Under the pieces are notes generated by a model. The model was not told the DNA's origin and made no database searches. It saw only the letters and a program-made list of their open reading frames with translations. This document shows positions 35,386-45,720 of a stretch of DNA of 64,000 nt, piece after piece. The DNA is from Aquamicrobium sp. LC103. GTDB taxonomy: Bacteria > Pseudomonadota > Alphaproteobacteria > Rhizobiales > Rhizobiaceae. Position numbers and translations under genes: made by a program. Positions within the stretch are counted from its first letter, which is position 1, and each line of letters opens with the position of its first letter. Location: positions 1-64,000 of the forward strand of contig NZ_LBCQ02000009.1 of the NCBI RefSeq assembly GCF_001014615.2, in the 5' to 3' direction.

Positions 35386-37766
35386 TCAGCGCTCCTTTGC
35401 TTGTGATAGATCGGCAACCAGATTTCGGGATCATCACCGACCTGCGCCCTGATCGCGTCGGCGAGTTCGGTATTGAGTGTGCGCCCGGAAAGAATTGCGA
35501 GTTCGTCATCGAGCCCGTCGAGATTGAGTTCGGCGACGACGCTGTTGTGCCCCTGCTTTACGAGGAAGCGTCGGCTCTCGATGGAAAGCTCCCGCGAAAT
35601 CAGCTCGAATTCGCGGCCCGTCAACTTGAAGCCGCCGACATAGTCCTCCTGGGCACCACGTGGATTTGGCATGAATATCTGGGTCGCGCACTGTTCGATG
35701 ATCGTGTGCGCGATAGGAGATTTGATAGCGTCGCGAAGACTTTGGGTGGCAAACAGCATCAACCCGTTCTGCTTGCGGATCGTCTTGAGTTTGTTGTGCG
35801 CCAAATCCCGGAAATCATCATCATCAAGCGCCTTCCAGAACTCGTCGATGACGATGATGATCCGCCGGCCGTCGATCAGCTGCTCTATCCTATGAAAGAG
35901 ATAGGCCATCATCGGTGCACGGATTTCCTCATTGTCGAGGAAGTCCGTCATGTCATAGCCGAGGATTTTTTCACCGATGCCAATGTCGTCGGTGTCGTTG
36001 TCGAAAACCCAACCAAGCGGACCTCCTTTTTCCCAGCGGTGCAGTCGCGCGGCGAGGCCTTCTGGATCGGTATTGTCGAGGAATGCGCGTAAAGCGCCGA
36101 TGGTTCGGCGCTCGACGGGAAGATCAGCCAGGCCATCGATGCCTTGAGCAAGGTCGCGCGTTTCAGCAACTGTCAGTTCCCTGGATTGGGTGTCGATCAG
36201 CTTGGAGATCCAACGCGCCAGAAAGACCCTGTTATCCGGCGTAAATTCTAGCCCTTTCAAAGGTGCGCATCCGGTAGGCCGGCCGGTTGGCAAAGGCAGG
36301 TAGGTCCCCCCAACGGCGCGCACGAACAAATCTGCGCCCCTGTCTTTGTCGAAGAGAACCACATGCGCGCCGAACTTTTCGCATTGTGCCAAGATGAAGT
36401 TCAGCAGCGCGGTTTTACCCGATCCCGACGGGCCGCCGACGAATGTGTTTCCCAAATCGCCATGATGGAGATTGAGATAGAAAGGCGAACCGGAAGCCGT
36501 TTTGAGAAGTGCGACTGCCGGACCCCATTCATTTCCTTCTTGTTGGCCTGCCGGGTAAGAATGAAAGGCGGAAAGTCCCGCAAAATTTCTCGACGTGATG
36601 GCACCTGATCGAAGTCGATAACGGAAGTTTCCCGGCAGCTGCGCCCACCAGGCCGCCTCCAAACCGAGGTCCTCTCGGGCAACCAGCGCGCCACCGTTGG
36701 TAAGGTGCATGCGACACTTGGCCAGATTTTCCGTGAGTTCGCTCACTGTGTCGGCAAACACCGCCAACGTCAGATGATGATCGCCGATGGCAAAACGGTT
36801 CGATTCAAGCTCGTCCAATGCGCGATCGAGTTCCTCGATTTGCGAGCTTGCCTTGTCGCCGGCACTCACCATCTGGTTTTGCTTGCGCGCCATCACCTTT
36901 CTGGCGTCCGCTTTGGACAGAAACGAGAAACTCTGTGTCAGGATCAATTCGCAAGGGACGGTGAGCAGCCCATCGACCATGTCCGGACGTGTCCGCGCGG
37001 GATATTCCTTGAAGCCGAACATGCCGGCAAAGCGGCTTGCGCCTTCGTGCCGGACCTCAATGGTCTCTCGACCAACAATGATGCGATCCGAGTAGATCGC
37101 GGACGATATTCTGCCATGTGTCAGCGGTACCATCTCTCGACGTCCGCCGACCAGTTGATGCAGCACCTCGCTCGGCTCCGAAAAGATAAGGCCGTCCCGT
37201 TCCGCTAGCGACAGAACGCGAGGTCCGAAGCGTTTGAGCCCTGCTGAAACGTCAGCGACGGCATCTTGCAACCGCTTGAGGTCGTCGAGATCGAATTGGA
37301 AACGGGCCTTCCAAGGCTTGCGCAATCTCGATATGAAAGCGGCGAACCTCCCGGTAAGTTCGCTGTCGGGACTCCAGAGCAGACTAAGATAAAGATCATT
37401 GCGGAACAGGTCCGCACCGACCATTCGCGTGCGGTATGCCTCGTTCAATCCGCGCGAAAAGCCGCTTTGAAATTCGCCGCCCGGATATTCGTTCTCCCGC
37501 CGGCGAATGACATGCGCCCAAAGGGCCAGCCGCTCATCGGCGACATTGCGGTAAAGGGTGTTCAGGTCCCGGGTCAAGGCATTGAGGTCCAGCGGGTCCG
37601 CTGTCTCGAACGACACACCATCGAGCGCGATCATCGCCAGAAGGGCGCCCGAATCGAGCGCTATCGCCTTGTCGTCGACATGACGGACATAGGGGATAAA
37701 GGTTTCTGGTTCGAGCTCGCGTTTGCGAGCGCCCGCAATATCAAGCAAGTTCAAGATCCCTTTCAT
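35382..37766 (-). CDS. virB4: T4SS ATPase VirB4
   Basis: This 794-aa ATPase has an N-terminal CagE/TrbE/VirB4 domain (about 1-400), then a RecA-like C-terminal domain with Walker A GGPSGSGKTALLN (about residue 440), Walker B IIIVIDEFWKAL and LMLFATQS. It energises pilin extraction and substrate transfer. Its ATG lies 26 bp inside the virB3 gene; that overlap is normal for this operon type. Confidence 0.93.
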   Translation of the reverse strand: MKGILNLLDIAGARKRELEPETFIPYVRHVDDKAIALDSGALLAMIALDGVSFETADPLDLNALTRDLNTLYRNVADERLALWAHVIRRRENEYPGGEFQSGFSRGLNEAYRTRMVGADLFRNDLYLSLLWSPDSELTGRFAAFISRLRKPWKARFQFDLDDLKRLQDAVADVSAGLKRFGPRVLSLAERDGLIFSEPSEVLHQLVGGRREMVPLTHGRISSAIYSDRIIVGRETIEVRHEGASRFAGMFGFKEYPARTRPDMVDGLLTVPCELILTQSFSFLSKADARKVMARKQNQMVSAGDKASSQIEELDRALDELESNRFAIGDHHLTLAVFADTVSELTENLAKCRMHLTNGGALVAREDLGLEAAWWAQLPGNFRYRLRSGAITSRNFAGLSAFHSYPAGQQEGNEWGPAVALLKTASGSPFYLNLHHGDLGNTFVGGPSGSGKTALLNFILAQCEKFGAHVVLFDKDRGADLFVRAVGGTYLPLPTGRPTGCAPLKGLEFTPDNRVFLARWISKLIDTQSRELTVAETRDLAQGIDGLADLPVERRTIGALRAFLDNTDPEGLAARLHRWEKGGPLGWVFDNDTDDIGIGEKILGYDMTDFLDNEEIRAPMMAYLFHRIEQLIDGRRIIIVIDEFWKALDDDDFRDLAHNKLKTIRKQNGLMLFATQSLRDAIKSPIAHTIIEQCATQIFMPNPRGAQEDYVGGFKLTGREFELISRELSIESRRFLVKQGHNSVVAELNLDGLDDELAILSGRTLNTELADAIRAQVGDDPEIWLPIYHKQRSAE

Positions 37767-38079
37767 CGTAGCGCCGCACCAATTTGAGTGGGGTCAAGCT
37801 CGACCCGCCCCAAAAAAAGCCGTTTCGCGCCCGCCCTCGGGTTTCGACCCAACCAAGCAGAATTCGAAACATGTTGTGGTCGTGTTTAACGAGCGCCTTG
37901 AAGATGAAGTGGAACATTATGCCGACCAGCGCGTAAGCCACGGACCCCGCAGCGAGATAGAAGATCGTCGTACAGATCATGTTGATCCCCATGGCCTCCA
38001 TGGTAACGCCGGCAACCATCGCTGGACGCGTGCAGGCGAGGAACAATATATCTTCGTCAAGTTCTGGGACCTTACTCAC
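37741..38079 (-). CDS. virB3: T4SS protein VirB3
   Basis: This 112-aa small inner-membrane protein has two hydrophobic segments (about 20-65) with TRPAMVAGVTMEAMGINM, typical of VirB3/TrbD. It works with VirB4 in pilus biogenesis. It overlaps virB2 by 4 bp. Confidence 0.88.
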   Translation of the reverse strand: MSKVPELDEDILFLACTRPAMVAGVTMEAMGINMICTTIFYLAAGSVAYALVGIMFHFIFKALVKHDHNMFRILLGWVETRGRARNGFFWGGSSLTPLKLVRRYDERDLELA

Positions 38080-38375
38080 GTGCCACCGCCCGCAAGCCCG
38101 TTGACGACTTCGTGGGCACCGAAGGCAATACCGATACCCAGCACGCAGTATGCGGCCTTGCGCAGGTCCATGAACCCGAACATCCAGGTAATGCCAACGA
38201 TGATGACGGCAATAATGGCAAGGAGGCGCGTGACGTTGCCTTGCAGCATGTCGACGATGTTCTGCAAAACATTTTCGACGCCAGACTGCGCGAAAGTCGG
38301 CTCGATCATTGCAAGCCAGAACACCGCTGCCATTGCCGTGGTGGCGGGCTGCCTGAAACGAGCTTCGCTGGTCAT
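38076..38375 (-). CDS. virB2: T4SS major pilin VirB2
   Basis: This 99-aa pre-pilin has a long signal peptide (to about residue 30, cleavage near TFAQSGV), then two hydrophobic helices separated by a short DLRKA loop, the VirB2/TrbC pattern. ATG 38375 with AAGG immediately upstream gives the standard pilin length; the 41 codons upstream belong to virB1. It sits 16 bp after virB1. Confidence 0.88.
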   Translation of the reverse strand: MTSEARFRQPATTAMAAVFWLAMIEPTFAQSGVENVLQNIVDMLQGNVTRLLAIIAVIIVGITWMFGFMDLRKAAYCVLGIGIAFGAHEVVNGLAGGGT

Positions 38376-38391
38376 CCTTGGAACCCCCTTG

Positions 38392-39087
38392 CTAGTCCGA
38401 AAACACCAGAACGGAGGAGCCGCGGCCTGAACTGAAAACATCCCACGGACGACTTGACGCGGCTGGCGCCTGTCCAATCGCCTTTTCATCCGCGACATCA
38501 GCCGGGGCGGCTTTTTCCCGATCGTCGCTGCCCGATTTGTTCATGTGGGTTGGAGCGTCGATCGCGATATTGCCCAGCATGAAGCGCAAACGCGCGCGTT
38601 CGGCAGCTAGCTGCCTTTCGTAGCCGACAAGCTTTCCGATCAGAGCGTCCCCGCGCCCGTAATAGGCTCGAAGCATCAGGGTCTCGGCGTTCTTACCCGT
38701 GGCTCCTTGCCGGATAGCCTTCCGGTAATGCTCCACAAGCAGCGCCGCGGTCGCCTCAAGATTGGAGCAGGGATCGAAGGAATCCGCGATCGACATGCCA
38801 AGACGGACGAGATCTTTGGAACTGACACCACCAAGCCCCAGATCGATATCAAATCCGGTAGCGGCCAGCATCGAGGCCGTCTCGATCGCCTCAAACCTGG
38901 ATTTGGGTTCTTCTTCCGGTAGTCGATGATCGGAATTAATCCTTATCGCCAACGACTGAAAATCGCTTTCCAGGCTCACGACAGCTGCCAGCGTCTCGAC
39001 GGTGATTTGTGGCGCGCAGTGTTGTGCCAGATCGACGAAGTCCACCCTAGACTCCGCGGCTATGGCCGGCCTTTTCGACGCCGGCAT
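38392..39087 (-). CDS. virB1: T4SS lytic transglycosylase VirB1
   Basis: This 231-aa SLT-domain protein has the catalytic Glu in VVSLESDF (about 40), a GLGGVS motif in place of the usual GLGQIN, and YYGRGD near 143. It opens peptidoglycan for T4SS assembly. No clear N-terminal signal peptide is visible from ATG 39087 (AAGGA upstream), as in several rhizobial VirB1 proteins, so the true start or export route is uncertain. It is the first gene of the virB operon. Confidence 0.85.
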   Translation of the reverse strand: MPASKRPAIAAESRVDFVDLAQHCAPQITVETLAAVVSLESDFQSLAIRINSDHRLPEEEPKSRFEAIETASMLAATGFDIDLGLGGVSSKDLVRLGMSIADSFDPCSNLEATAALLVEHYRKAIRQGATGKNAETLMLRAYYGRGDALIGKLVGYERQLAAERARLRFMLGNIAIDAPTHMNKSGSDDREKAAPADVADEKAIGQAPAASSRPWDVFSSGRGSSVLVFSD

Positions 39088-39653
39088 CGATGCATCCTTG
39101 CTGAACCGGGATGTTTCGCCGTGCCACCACGATTTTTTCTTGGCTCAGCCACTCATCCAACCATGCTCCGCCCGCGACGTGTTTGTCGGTATGGCGTTTT
39201 CGTTCCTCACGGCACACGCGGCGACAAGTGCAATCGTTATTTGGGTCGGGTGATCCGCGAACGAAATCGGTATGACTGCCGAGTTCGACGAGCGGCAAAA
39301 AGTTCAGGCCGCTGTGATGATGGGATTTGTTTCGTATTGAGATGGAGCCGGCGCCGCCGGGTCTCGCGATCGAGCGGCTTGTCGAGCGGCAAAACTCCGG
39401 TAAGCGGCCGAAAAGCGCGCACTTTTGCGCTGCCTGGGGACGAAGCCCATGGTCCATAGCGCGGTTCTGATCATAATGATGCGCGCCCACTGAAGAAATT
39501 ATATGTGCTGGAAAGCACAGTAAGGTCGCGGATGAAGATTGAACGAACCGGCATCTCGTCATACTCTTTCTCCCTCTTTCCGCCATTTAGAAATTTGCTC
39601 TCGTGGCGATATCAAAGATACGATATACTGAACGATAACGCATAGTAAAGAAC
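39088..39653. promoter_or_regulatory. Intergenic region upstream of virB1 and the divergent regulator
   Basis: This 566-bp gap must hold the virB promoter and that of the 39.65-kb regulator. Just before the regulator ATG are clustered GATA-type repeats (39608-39645: GATATC, GATACGATATA, CGATAACG) that could be its own operators. Short frames on both strands (for example 39062-39253 plus) are not convincing genes. The -35/-10 elements are too weak to name. Confidence 0.35.
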
Positions 39654-40007
39654 ATGCCAACCCCCCTGGATTCCCGCTGGCAAAACACCGTTTTTGCGAC
39701 CCTCATGACGCGTGAGATCATGTCGAAGCCCCTACCCGGCGAGACACCGAATTCACGCTTGCGGCAACTCGGAATGATGAACCTGCTTTATAGTCTGCAA
39801 AAAGCGGATACCGCCCTGACGATCACAACGGTAACCGAATTGACCGGTATGACGCGGAAGGCAGCGCAGGAAACGCTAGATCCGCTTGTCGCTCGCGGCC
39901 TGCTTTTGGAATCGTGGGGACGTACTTCGCTAGGTCGAGGCAAGGCGCGCCAATATCAAATCGCGCCTGAGATCTTCGACAAGCTTCAAGGAGTGTACGG
40001 GGCTTGA
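39654..40007 (+). CDS. Small winged-helix transcriptional regulator
   Basis: This 117-aa protein has a MarR/winged-helix-like core (about 40-112): LGMMNLLYSL, ITTVTELTGMTRKAAQETLDPLVARGLLLE (HTH), then a wing with LGRGKARQYQI. It has no ligand domain. Divergent to virB1 and the only regulator near the T4SS, it is a good candidate for virB control; that link is positional only. A short N-terminal extension precedes the HTH. Confidence 0.65.
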   Translation: MPTPLDSRWQNTVFATLMTREIMSKPLPGETPNSRLRQLGMMNLLYSLQKADTALTITTVTELTGMTRKAAQETLDPLVARGLLLESWGRTSLGRGKARQYQIAPEIFDKLQGVYGA

Positions 40008-40189
40008 ACAAAGATGGGCAGCATCTCCATACTGCTCACACTCATTGAGTATCATTTCTCCGCAGCAGGCCTTCATCCTCGCTAGACTAGATCACGAAAG
40101 CTTGTTTGGGAAACACTCCGATGAGACCAGTTGCTGCGGTAGGAGCGCAATGACACGTTCACATGAGCGTTTTTCTCGCCACAGGTAAG

Positions 40190-40438
40190 CTATCCCGCTC
40201 GCGCTCGGACAAACAGAGGATTGATATTCTTCGGGCGCATGGGGTTGCCACGCTTCATTTTTCTGCGTCGTAGCCGAAGGCCGTCTGGATCGGCATGCTT
40301 AGAGTGCCACCACCGATACCCATCATGGCCGAGATGGCGGTAGCACGATGCCGAGACGACACCGAGCAAACTTGCGATGAAGCCACCCAGCGCACAAGCA
40401 AAGATCATGGCTGCTGCAAAGGGCGCGTAGTCGGTCAT
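40190..40438 (-). CDS. Small putative membrane protein
   Basis: An 82-aa ORF with a hydrophobic N-terminal helix (about 6-30, FAAAMIFACALGGFIASLLG) and a very basic C-terminal tail (RLRRRKMKRG). It lies 20 bp after the dual ATPase gene on the same strand, but no clear ribosome site precedes it. It is possibly real; no family recognised. The stretch 40008-40189 has nothing else. Confidence 0.4.
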   Translation of the reverse strand: MTDYAPFAAAMIFACALGGFIASLLGVVSASCYRHLGHDGYRWWHSKHADPDGLRLRRRKMKRGNPMRPKNINPLFVRARAG

Positions 40439-40458
40439 CAGTTCGGTAGGTATGCTAA

Positions 40459-42078
40459 TTAGATATCCCGATAGAGACGGATGGCGCCGGGTATGGCGGA
40501 AAGCAGCGCGCGCGTATACTCGTGTTTCGGATTAGCGAACAACTCGACTGTTGATGCGATCTCCACGATCTCGCCACGACGCATCACGGCGAGGCGGTCA
40601 CACACCTGTGTCGCTACATGCAGGTCGTGAGTGATGAACAGCATGGCAAGGTTCAGCCTGGTCTTCAGGTTCGCGAGCTGCTTTAGAACCTGCGCCTGAA
40701 CGGTCACATCAAGAGCGGAAACCGCTTCGTCCGCGATCAGGACATCGGGGTCGAGTGCAAGAGCGCGTGCAATTCCGATACGCTGACGCTGGCCACCGGA
40801 AAATTCATGCGGCAGGCGGTCGACGGCATCGGACGATAGTCCGACCATGTCCATCAGTTCCCGCGCCCGCTTCAGCGCGTCACGTCGCGAAAGGCCGCGC
40901 GCCATGGGGCCATCGGCAATGGAAAGACCGACAGGCCGGCGCGGGTTCAGCGAAGCGAACGGATCCTGGAACACCATCTGGATGCGACTGCGGCCCTTGC
41001 GCAGTTCTTCGCCTGTCATGTCCGAGAAGGACACGCCGTCCAGTACGATGCTGCCGCTGTCCGGTTCGGTGATGCGGGTCACCAGCTTGGCGATGCTGGA
41101 CTTGCCCGATCCCGACTCGCCGACAAGGCCCAGTGTCTCGCCGCGCGCGATCGAGAAGCTGACCCCATTGACGGCGACGACTTCGCGCACCGGCCCCATC
41201 ATGCCTGCACGCGAACGGTAGGTCTTGCGCAGATCTGTCACCTGCAGGGCAGGTTTTCCGCCATCTTGGCTGCCGCCGCTCAGCGGTGTTCCCGTTGGCA
41301 CGGCTGCGAGTAGCGCCTTGGTATATTCGTGTTTGGGGGAGCGCAGCACTTCGTCGACACTCCCCTGTTCCACCACCACGCCACACTTGAGCACGAGCAC
41401 GCGATCGGCGATATCGGCGACCACGCTGAAATCGTGTGTGATGAACATCACGGCGGTTCCGCGTCGCCGCTGGATTTCGCGGATCAGCTTCAGTACCTGC
41501 GCCTGGGTGGTCACGTCCAGCGCCGTTGTCGGTTCGTCGGCTATGATGAGATCCGGTTCCAGCGCAAGCGCCATGGCGATCATCGCGCGCTGCCGCTGAC
41601 CGCCGGACAGTTGATGCGGATAGGCCTCGAGAAGCTTTTCTGGGTCCGGCAGGCGTACTTCCTTTGCCAGTTCAAGCGCGCGGGCTCGCCGCTCCGCCGG
41701 TGTCAGCAGGTTGTGGGCTTCGAAGACTTCGGCAATCTGTTCGCCAACCCGCATCGACGGGTTGAGCGCGGTCATCGGCTCCTGAAAGATCATCGAGATG
41801 CGCGCGCCGCGTATCCCGCGCAATTGCGCCTGGCTGGCGGTCAACAAGTCGATGTCGCCATAGCTGACTCGCCCACTCTCGATGTGGATCACCTTCGACA
41901 GAAGGCCCATCAAAGCCTGTGCGCACAGCGATTTGCCGGAGCCGGACTCACCGACGATGCAGACGATTTCGTTCGCGTTGAGATCGAGGTTCATCTCCTT
42001 CAGCGCAAATTCTCGGTCTGCTCCTGCGGGCAGCCGCAAGCTCAGATTCTGGATAGATACGACTGTACGCTTGTCCAT
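40459..42078 (-). CDS. Fused dipeptide-type ABC ATPase (DppD-DppF)
   Basis: This 539-aa protein carries two complete ABC domains: the first (about 5-260) with [16 protein letters not shown] and ADEPTTALD, the second (about 285-530) with [16 protein letters not shown] and ADEAVSALD. The second Walker B has Ala where Pro is usual. Single-chain dual ATPases power peptide/glutathione-type importers. ATG 42078 follows the GGT stop by 2 bp. Partner permeases and binding protein are encoded on the other side of the ROK gene (45.8-49.2 kb, opposite strand). Confidence 0.9.
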   Translation of the reverse strand: MDKRTVVSIQNLSLRLPAGADREFALKEMNLDLNANEIVCIVGESGSGKSLCAQALMGLLSKVIHIESGRVSYGDIDLLTASQAQLRGIRGARISMIFQEPMTALNPSMRVGEQIAEVFEAHNLLTPAERRARALELAKEVRLPDPEKLLEAYPHQLSGGQRQRAMIAMALALEPDLIIADEPTTALDVTTQAQVLKLIREIQRRRGTAVMFITHDFSVVADIADRVLVLKCGVVVEQGSVDEVLRSPKHEYTKALLAAVPTGTPLSGGSQDGGKPALQVTDLRKTYRSRAGMMGPVREVVAVNGVSFSIARGETLGLVGESGSGKSSIAKLVTRITEPDSGSIVLDGVSFSDMTGEELRKGRSRIQMVFQDPFASLNPRRPVGLSIADGPMARGLSRRDALKRARELMDMVGLSSDAVDRLPHEFSGGQRQRIGIARALALDPDVLIADEAVSALDVTVQAQVLKQLANLKTRLNLAMLFITHDLHVATQVCDRLAVMRRGEIVEIASTVELFANPKHEYTRALLSAIPGAIRLYRDI

Positions 42079-42080
42079 GG

Positions 42081-43685
42081 TCAATAACCCAGTGCAACCC
42101 CGTCTTTGCGATGGTCGGATGCGCCCCACAGAATGCCACGCTCACGGTCGATCCAGATCGCCTGGCAGCCGCCCAGCGGTTCATCCGCCCAGCGTGTCTT
42201 GTGCCCGCGCTTTTCCAGTTCGGCCTGCACGTCGGGGGAAATGGTCGGTTCCAGCGAAATGGCACCGTCGGTAAAGAACGAACGCGGCTGATCGCTTGCC
42301 ATCTGCACGTCGAGGCCATGGTCGACGATCTGCGACAGAATATGGATGTGGCCAAGCGCCTGATACTGTCCGCCCATCACGCCGTAGGACATCACCGGTT
42401 TGCCATCGCGCAGCACCATTGCTGGAATGATCGTGTGAAACGGCAGCTTGCCGGGACCAATGGCGTTCGGATGTCCCGGCTTCAACGAGAAGCCAGAGCC
42501 ACGGTTCTGCAGCAGCACACCCGCCTTCGGCGCATAGACGCCGCTTCCAAAGGCGAAGAAGATCGAGTTGATCAGGGAGATTGCGCTGCCATCGGCATCG
42601 ACCACGGTCACGTAGACGGTGTCGCGGTGGACCGGCACGTCGAAATCCTCGGCCGCACTCGCTTTCGTCATGTCGATCTTGTTGCGCAGAGACTTGATGA
42701 AGGCGTCGGACAGCAACTCCTCGACGGAATGCTGCATATGCTGGGGGTCTGCAATGTAGAGGTCGCGCTGGCGATAGGCCGCCTTCGTTGCTTCTGCAAA
42801 CAGGTGAATACGGTCGGCGTCGGAAAGTTCGTTCGAGGAGAGATCGAAGCCATCGAGAATGCGTGCCATGACAAGCGCAGCCAAGCCCTGGCCATTCGGC
42901 GGGCACTCGAGGATGTCGTAGCCGCGATACGAGGCCGAGATCGGCTTGGTCTCAAACGCCTTGTAGGACGCGAAATCCTCCAACGTGTGCAGGCCGCCAA
43001 AGCTCTGCAGCATCGAGACCATGTCTTGGGCCACCTCCCCCTCATAGAATGCCGTGCGGCCCTCCTTGGCGATGCGTTTCAGGGTTTCGCCAAGGGCTGG
43101 GTTGTCGAGCCGGTCGCCGATGGCTGGTGCCTTGTCGCCAGGCAGATACTGCTTCACCGAAGCAGGGTAGGGGCGCAGGCGGTCGGCGTATCGTGCCCAA
43201 TCGAGCGCGACGCGTGGCGTGATGACGAAACTATTTCTCGTCGCGTCGATCGCCGGCTGAAGGATCGCTTCGAGGCCGATCTTGCCGTAGCGTTCGCTGA
43301 GCTGACACCAGGCATCCACCGCACCGGGGATCGTCACGGCGTGGACGGAACCGTCCGGGATCTTGTCGAGGCCCAGGCTTGCAAAATGGTTGAGTGTGGC
43401 TGCGGCAGGCGCCCGGCCCGAGCCGTTGATAGCGACCGGTGCGGCCCCGGCTTTCGCATAGAGCGCGAAACAGTCACCGCCGATGCCGGTCATGTGCGGG
43501 TCGATCACACCTTGCAACGCGACAGCGGCGATTGCTGCGTCGACTGCGTTCCCGCCTGCTTCAAGCACCTTCAGGCCCGCCATGGTCGCCTGTGGGTGCG
43601 AGGTGGCAATCATCGCGTTGCCAGCCAGCGCAACCGACTTGCCCGGCTTCATGAAATCCCGCTCGATGATAGTGTCGCTGATCAT
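42081..43685 (-). CDS. Gamma-glutamyltransferase family protein
   Basis: This 534-aa Ntn-hydrolase precursor has NAVDAAIAA near the N-terminus, [10 protein letters not shown], and the autocleavage/nucleophile region [22 protein letters not shown], where the Thr at about 354 becomes the N-terminal nucleophile of the small subunit. [28 protein letters not shown] follows. No signal peptide is seen, so it is probably cytoplasmic. It would cleave gamma-glutamyl amides (or act as an acylase). It overlaps the deaminase gene by 4 bp and precedes the ATPase gene by 2 bp. Confidence 0.88.
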   Translation of the reverse strand: MISDTIIERDFMKPGKSVALAGNAMIATSHPQATMAGLKVLEAGGNAVDAAIAAVALQGVIDPHMTGIGGDCFALYAKAGAAPVAINGSGRAPAAATLNHFASLGLDKIPDGSVHAVTIPGAVDAWCQLSERYGKIGLEAILQPAIDATRNSFVITPRVALDWARYADRLRPYPASVKQYLPGDKAPAIGDRLDNPALGETLKRIAKEGRTAFYEGEVAQDMVSMLQSFGGLHTLEDFASYKAFETKPISASYRGYDILECPPNGQGLAALVMARILDGFDLSSNELSDADRIHLFAEATKAAYRQRDLYIADPQHMQHSVEELLSDAFIKSLRNKIDMTKASAAEDFDVPVHRDTVYVTVVDADGSAISLINSIFFAFGSGVYAPKAGVLLQNRGSGFSLKPGHPNAIGPGKLPFHTIIPAMVLRDGKPVMSYGVMGGQYQALGHIHILSQIVDHGLDVQMASDQPRSFFTDGAISLEPTISPDVQAELEKRGHKTRWADEPLGGCQAIWIDRERGILWGASDHRKDGVALGY

Positions 43686-44443
43686 GATGGCTCCCCGAGG
43701 TGGGCGGCGGCTGCGCCGTCGCAGATCACGGTCACATGGTTGTGGAGTTGCAGATAGGACGCCGGGCAGTCGGAACTGACGGGACCGTGGAAGGCTCGCT
43801 TGAGAATGTCAGCCTTTCCATTGCCCGTTGCAAGCAGAACGATCCGTTGTGCTTCCAGAATGGTTGCGATTCCCATCGTTACCGCCTGCTCGGGTACTGG
43901 TGTTCCTGCCGGGAAGTCTCCTGCGTTTGCATTACGCGTAGACTCGGTTAGCGTCACGACATGGGTGCGACTGTTCCTGTCGGCGCCCGGCTCGTTAAAC
44001 CCGATGTGTCCGTTGCGGCCAATGCCGAGCAATTGCAGACCGATCCCGCCGCTGTCGCCTATGCGCGCGTCGAACGCTTCCGGGTCTGTCTGCTCAGGAA
44101 AATGGAAACGCCCTTCCTCCATGTCGACGTGGTTGAAAAGATTGCGACGCATATAGCTGACGAAGTTGGACGGGTCATCCGATGCAAGACCGCAATACTC
44201 ATCGAGATTGAAGCTGGTGCTGTTGGCAAACGATAGCTCGCCATCGCGATACCATTCCCGGAACCAGGCATAGACCGGTAGCATGGTGCGCCCGGTGGCC
44301 AGCCCCAGAGCCGGCTTGGCGGTTCGCGTGATATAGCGACGCAGTGTTGCCGCGGTTTCGCGCTCCGCCTGTGCCGAGGAATCGCAGCGGATGATTTCCA
44401 TGACGCCGGTGTTTTCGGGCTTCCTTGCAAGTTGCGCTGTCAT
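43682..44443 (-). CDS. nagB: Glucosamine-6-phosphate deaminase family protein
   Basis: This 253-aa NagB/RpiA-fold enzyme has [13 protein letters not shown] (phosphate loop), FNLDEYCG (catalytic Asp), [14 protein letters not shown] (His and Glu) and a C-terminal [10 protein letters not shown]. It converts an amino-sugar phosphate to the ketose phosphate plus ammonia. A first-step amino-sugar gene (nagA, kinase) is absent, so the exact substrate (GlcN-6-P or another amino sugar phosphate) is open. It is flanked by ROK and GGT genes with ATGA overlaps. Confidence 0.87.
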   Translation of the reverse strand: MTAQLARKPENTGVMEIIRCDSSAQAERETAATLRRYITRTAKPALGLATGRTMLPVYAWFREWYRDGELSFANSTSFNLDEYCGLASDDPSNFVSYMRRNLFNHVDMEEGRFHFPEQTDPEAFDARIGDSGGIGLQLLGIGRNGHIGFNEPGADRNSRTHVVTLTESTRNANAGDFPAGTPVPEQAVTMGIATILEAQRIVLLATGNGKADILKRAFHGPVSSDCPASYLQLHNHVTVICDGAAAAHLGEPS

Positions 44444-45621
44444 GGCCGTCCCATCTTCGAGGGCTCGGTGGTTAGCAGCATCTCACGCAGCAGATCGCGG
44501 CTCTGGCTGATTGTGCCCAGCAGGCCGGCACGACGACCCAGCGTGCTGACCACACATTCCGGCGGTGTTGGTGTGCAGAGCGGAATGAAATGTCGAACGC
44601 GTCCGACCAGTTCCTCGCGCTCACCGATGCTGCCGCCCATCACGATCCGTTGCGGATCGAGAATGGCGCAGATCGCCACGATGCCGACCGCAATCTGGCG
44701 CGCTACTTCGGTTAGCGTTGCACTGGCAATCTGGTCGCCGCGGTCGATAGCATCGAAAATGTCGCGAACGGTCAGCCCCCTCGAGCCGCCGGCACCCTCA
44801 TAGCGGTCGCGAATGGCGATGCTGCCGACGCTGTGCTCCAGCGCTCCTGCGTGGAAATTGCGTGCATCGAACGGATCGCCACCAATCGGCAGCGTCGAGA
44901 TTTCGCCCGCAGCCCCGCGTGAGCCTGAAAGCACGCGACCTTCATTGATAATGCCCATGCCGATGCCAGTGCCGATCGCGATGAAGACGAAGCAGGCGAT
45001 GTTCTGCCCTTCGCCGCGCCACATTTCGCCTTTCGCGGCCATATTGACATCATTGTCGACACGCGCAGGAAATCCGAGCCGCCGCTGAAGATCGTCCTCG
45101 ATAGCGTAGCCGTTCATCCCGGCAATATTGGGAACCATGAATAGTTGGCGGCGGGCCGGGTCAAACGCACCCGGAATTCCTACGGCACCGGCCGCTATGC
45201 GGTTCACAGGCTGGCCCACTTGTGCCGCCAGCGACCGGCAGCATTCGACGATCTGCTCGCCGAACGCTTCTGACCCTGCCTGGGTCGTTGGCTCCTCCAT
45301 TTCGGCAAGCACAGTGCCCTTGGCGTCCGCAAGCGCAGCATGAACCTTGGTACCGCCGACATCGGCGCCGAACAGCAGCGCCCGGTTTGGCGACAGTTCA
45401 TAGACGGCGGCGCTGCGGCCAACATTGCCGGAGGTCCGCCCAACCACCTCGATCCAACCATCATCTTCAAGATCGCGAAACACGTCCGACATCGTCTGCT
45501 TGGACAAGCCAGACAGGCGAGCGAGTTCCGCGCGTGACACCTGTTCATTGTCCATCGCAGCGAGAATGACCGCGCGCTGGATCTGTTGCCGGGAGGAGAA
45601 GGTCTGCGAGGCGAGGATCAT
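44440..45621 (-). CDS. ROK-family transcriptional repressor (NagC/Mlc-like)
   Basis: This 393-aa protein has an N-terminal winged HTH (about 15-75, VSRAELARLSGLSKQTMSDVFRDLE) and a ROK sugar-kinase-like domain with ADVGGTKVHAALAD (phosphate loop) and IGTGIGMGIINEGRV. It also has HAGALEHSVG in place of the usual zinc-binding HxxGxxxxCxCxxxGC cluster. The cysteines of that cluster are missing. It is probably a sugar-responsive regulator of its own operon and of the divergent importer. Confidence 0.85.
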   Translation of the reverse strand: MILASQTFSSRQQIQRAVILAAMDNEQVSRAELARLSGLSKQTMSDVFRDLEDDGWIEVVGRTSGNVGRSAAVYELSPNRALLFGADVGGTKVHAALADAKGTVLAEMEEPTTQAGSEAFGEQIVECCRSLAAQVGQPVNRIAAGAVGIPGAFDPARRQLFMVPNIAGMNGYAIEDDLQRRLGFPARVDNDVNMAAKGEMWRGEGQNIACFVFIAIGTGIGMGIINEGRVLSGSRGAAGEISTLPIGGDPFDARNFHAGALEHSVGSIAIRDRYEGAGGSRGLTVRDIFDAIDRGDQIASATLTEVARQIAVGIVAICAILDPQRIVMGGSIGEREELVGRVRHFIPLCTPTPPECVVSTLGRRAGLLGTISQSRDLLREMLLTTEPSKMGRP

Positions 45622-45720
45622 ATCAACCTGAAATTAGTTCGCGAAATGGACAAACTACCTGCTGAATGCGATCCGTCAACCGGAATTTTATACCAAAAGT
45701 AGACCGGAGCGGGTACTATA

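Noticed and set aside
39047-39586. 179-aa minus-strand frame upstream of virB1
   Set aside because: Composition is Arg/Ser/His-rich without domain features, it overlaps the start of virB1, and it lies in the expected promoter region.
42111-43757. 548-aa plus-strand frame opposite GGT
   Set aside because: Antisense shadow of the gamma-glutamyltransferase gene, which has complete catalytic motifs on the other strand.
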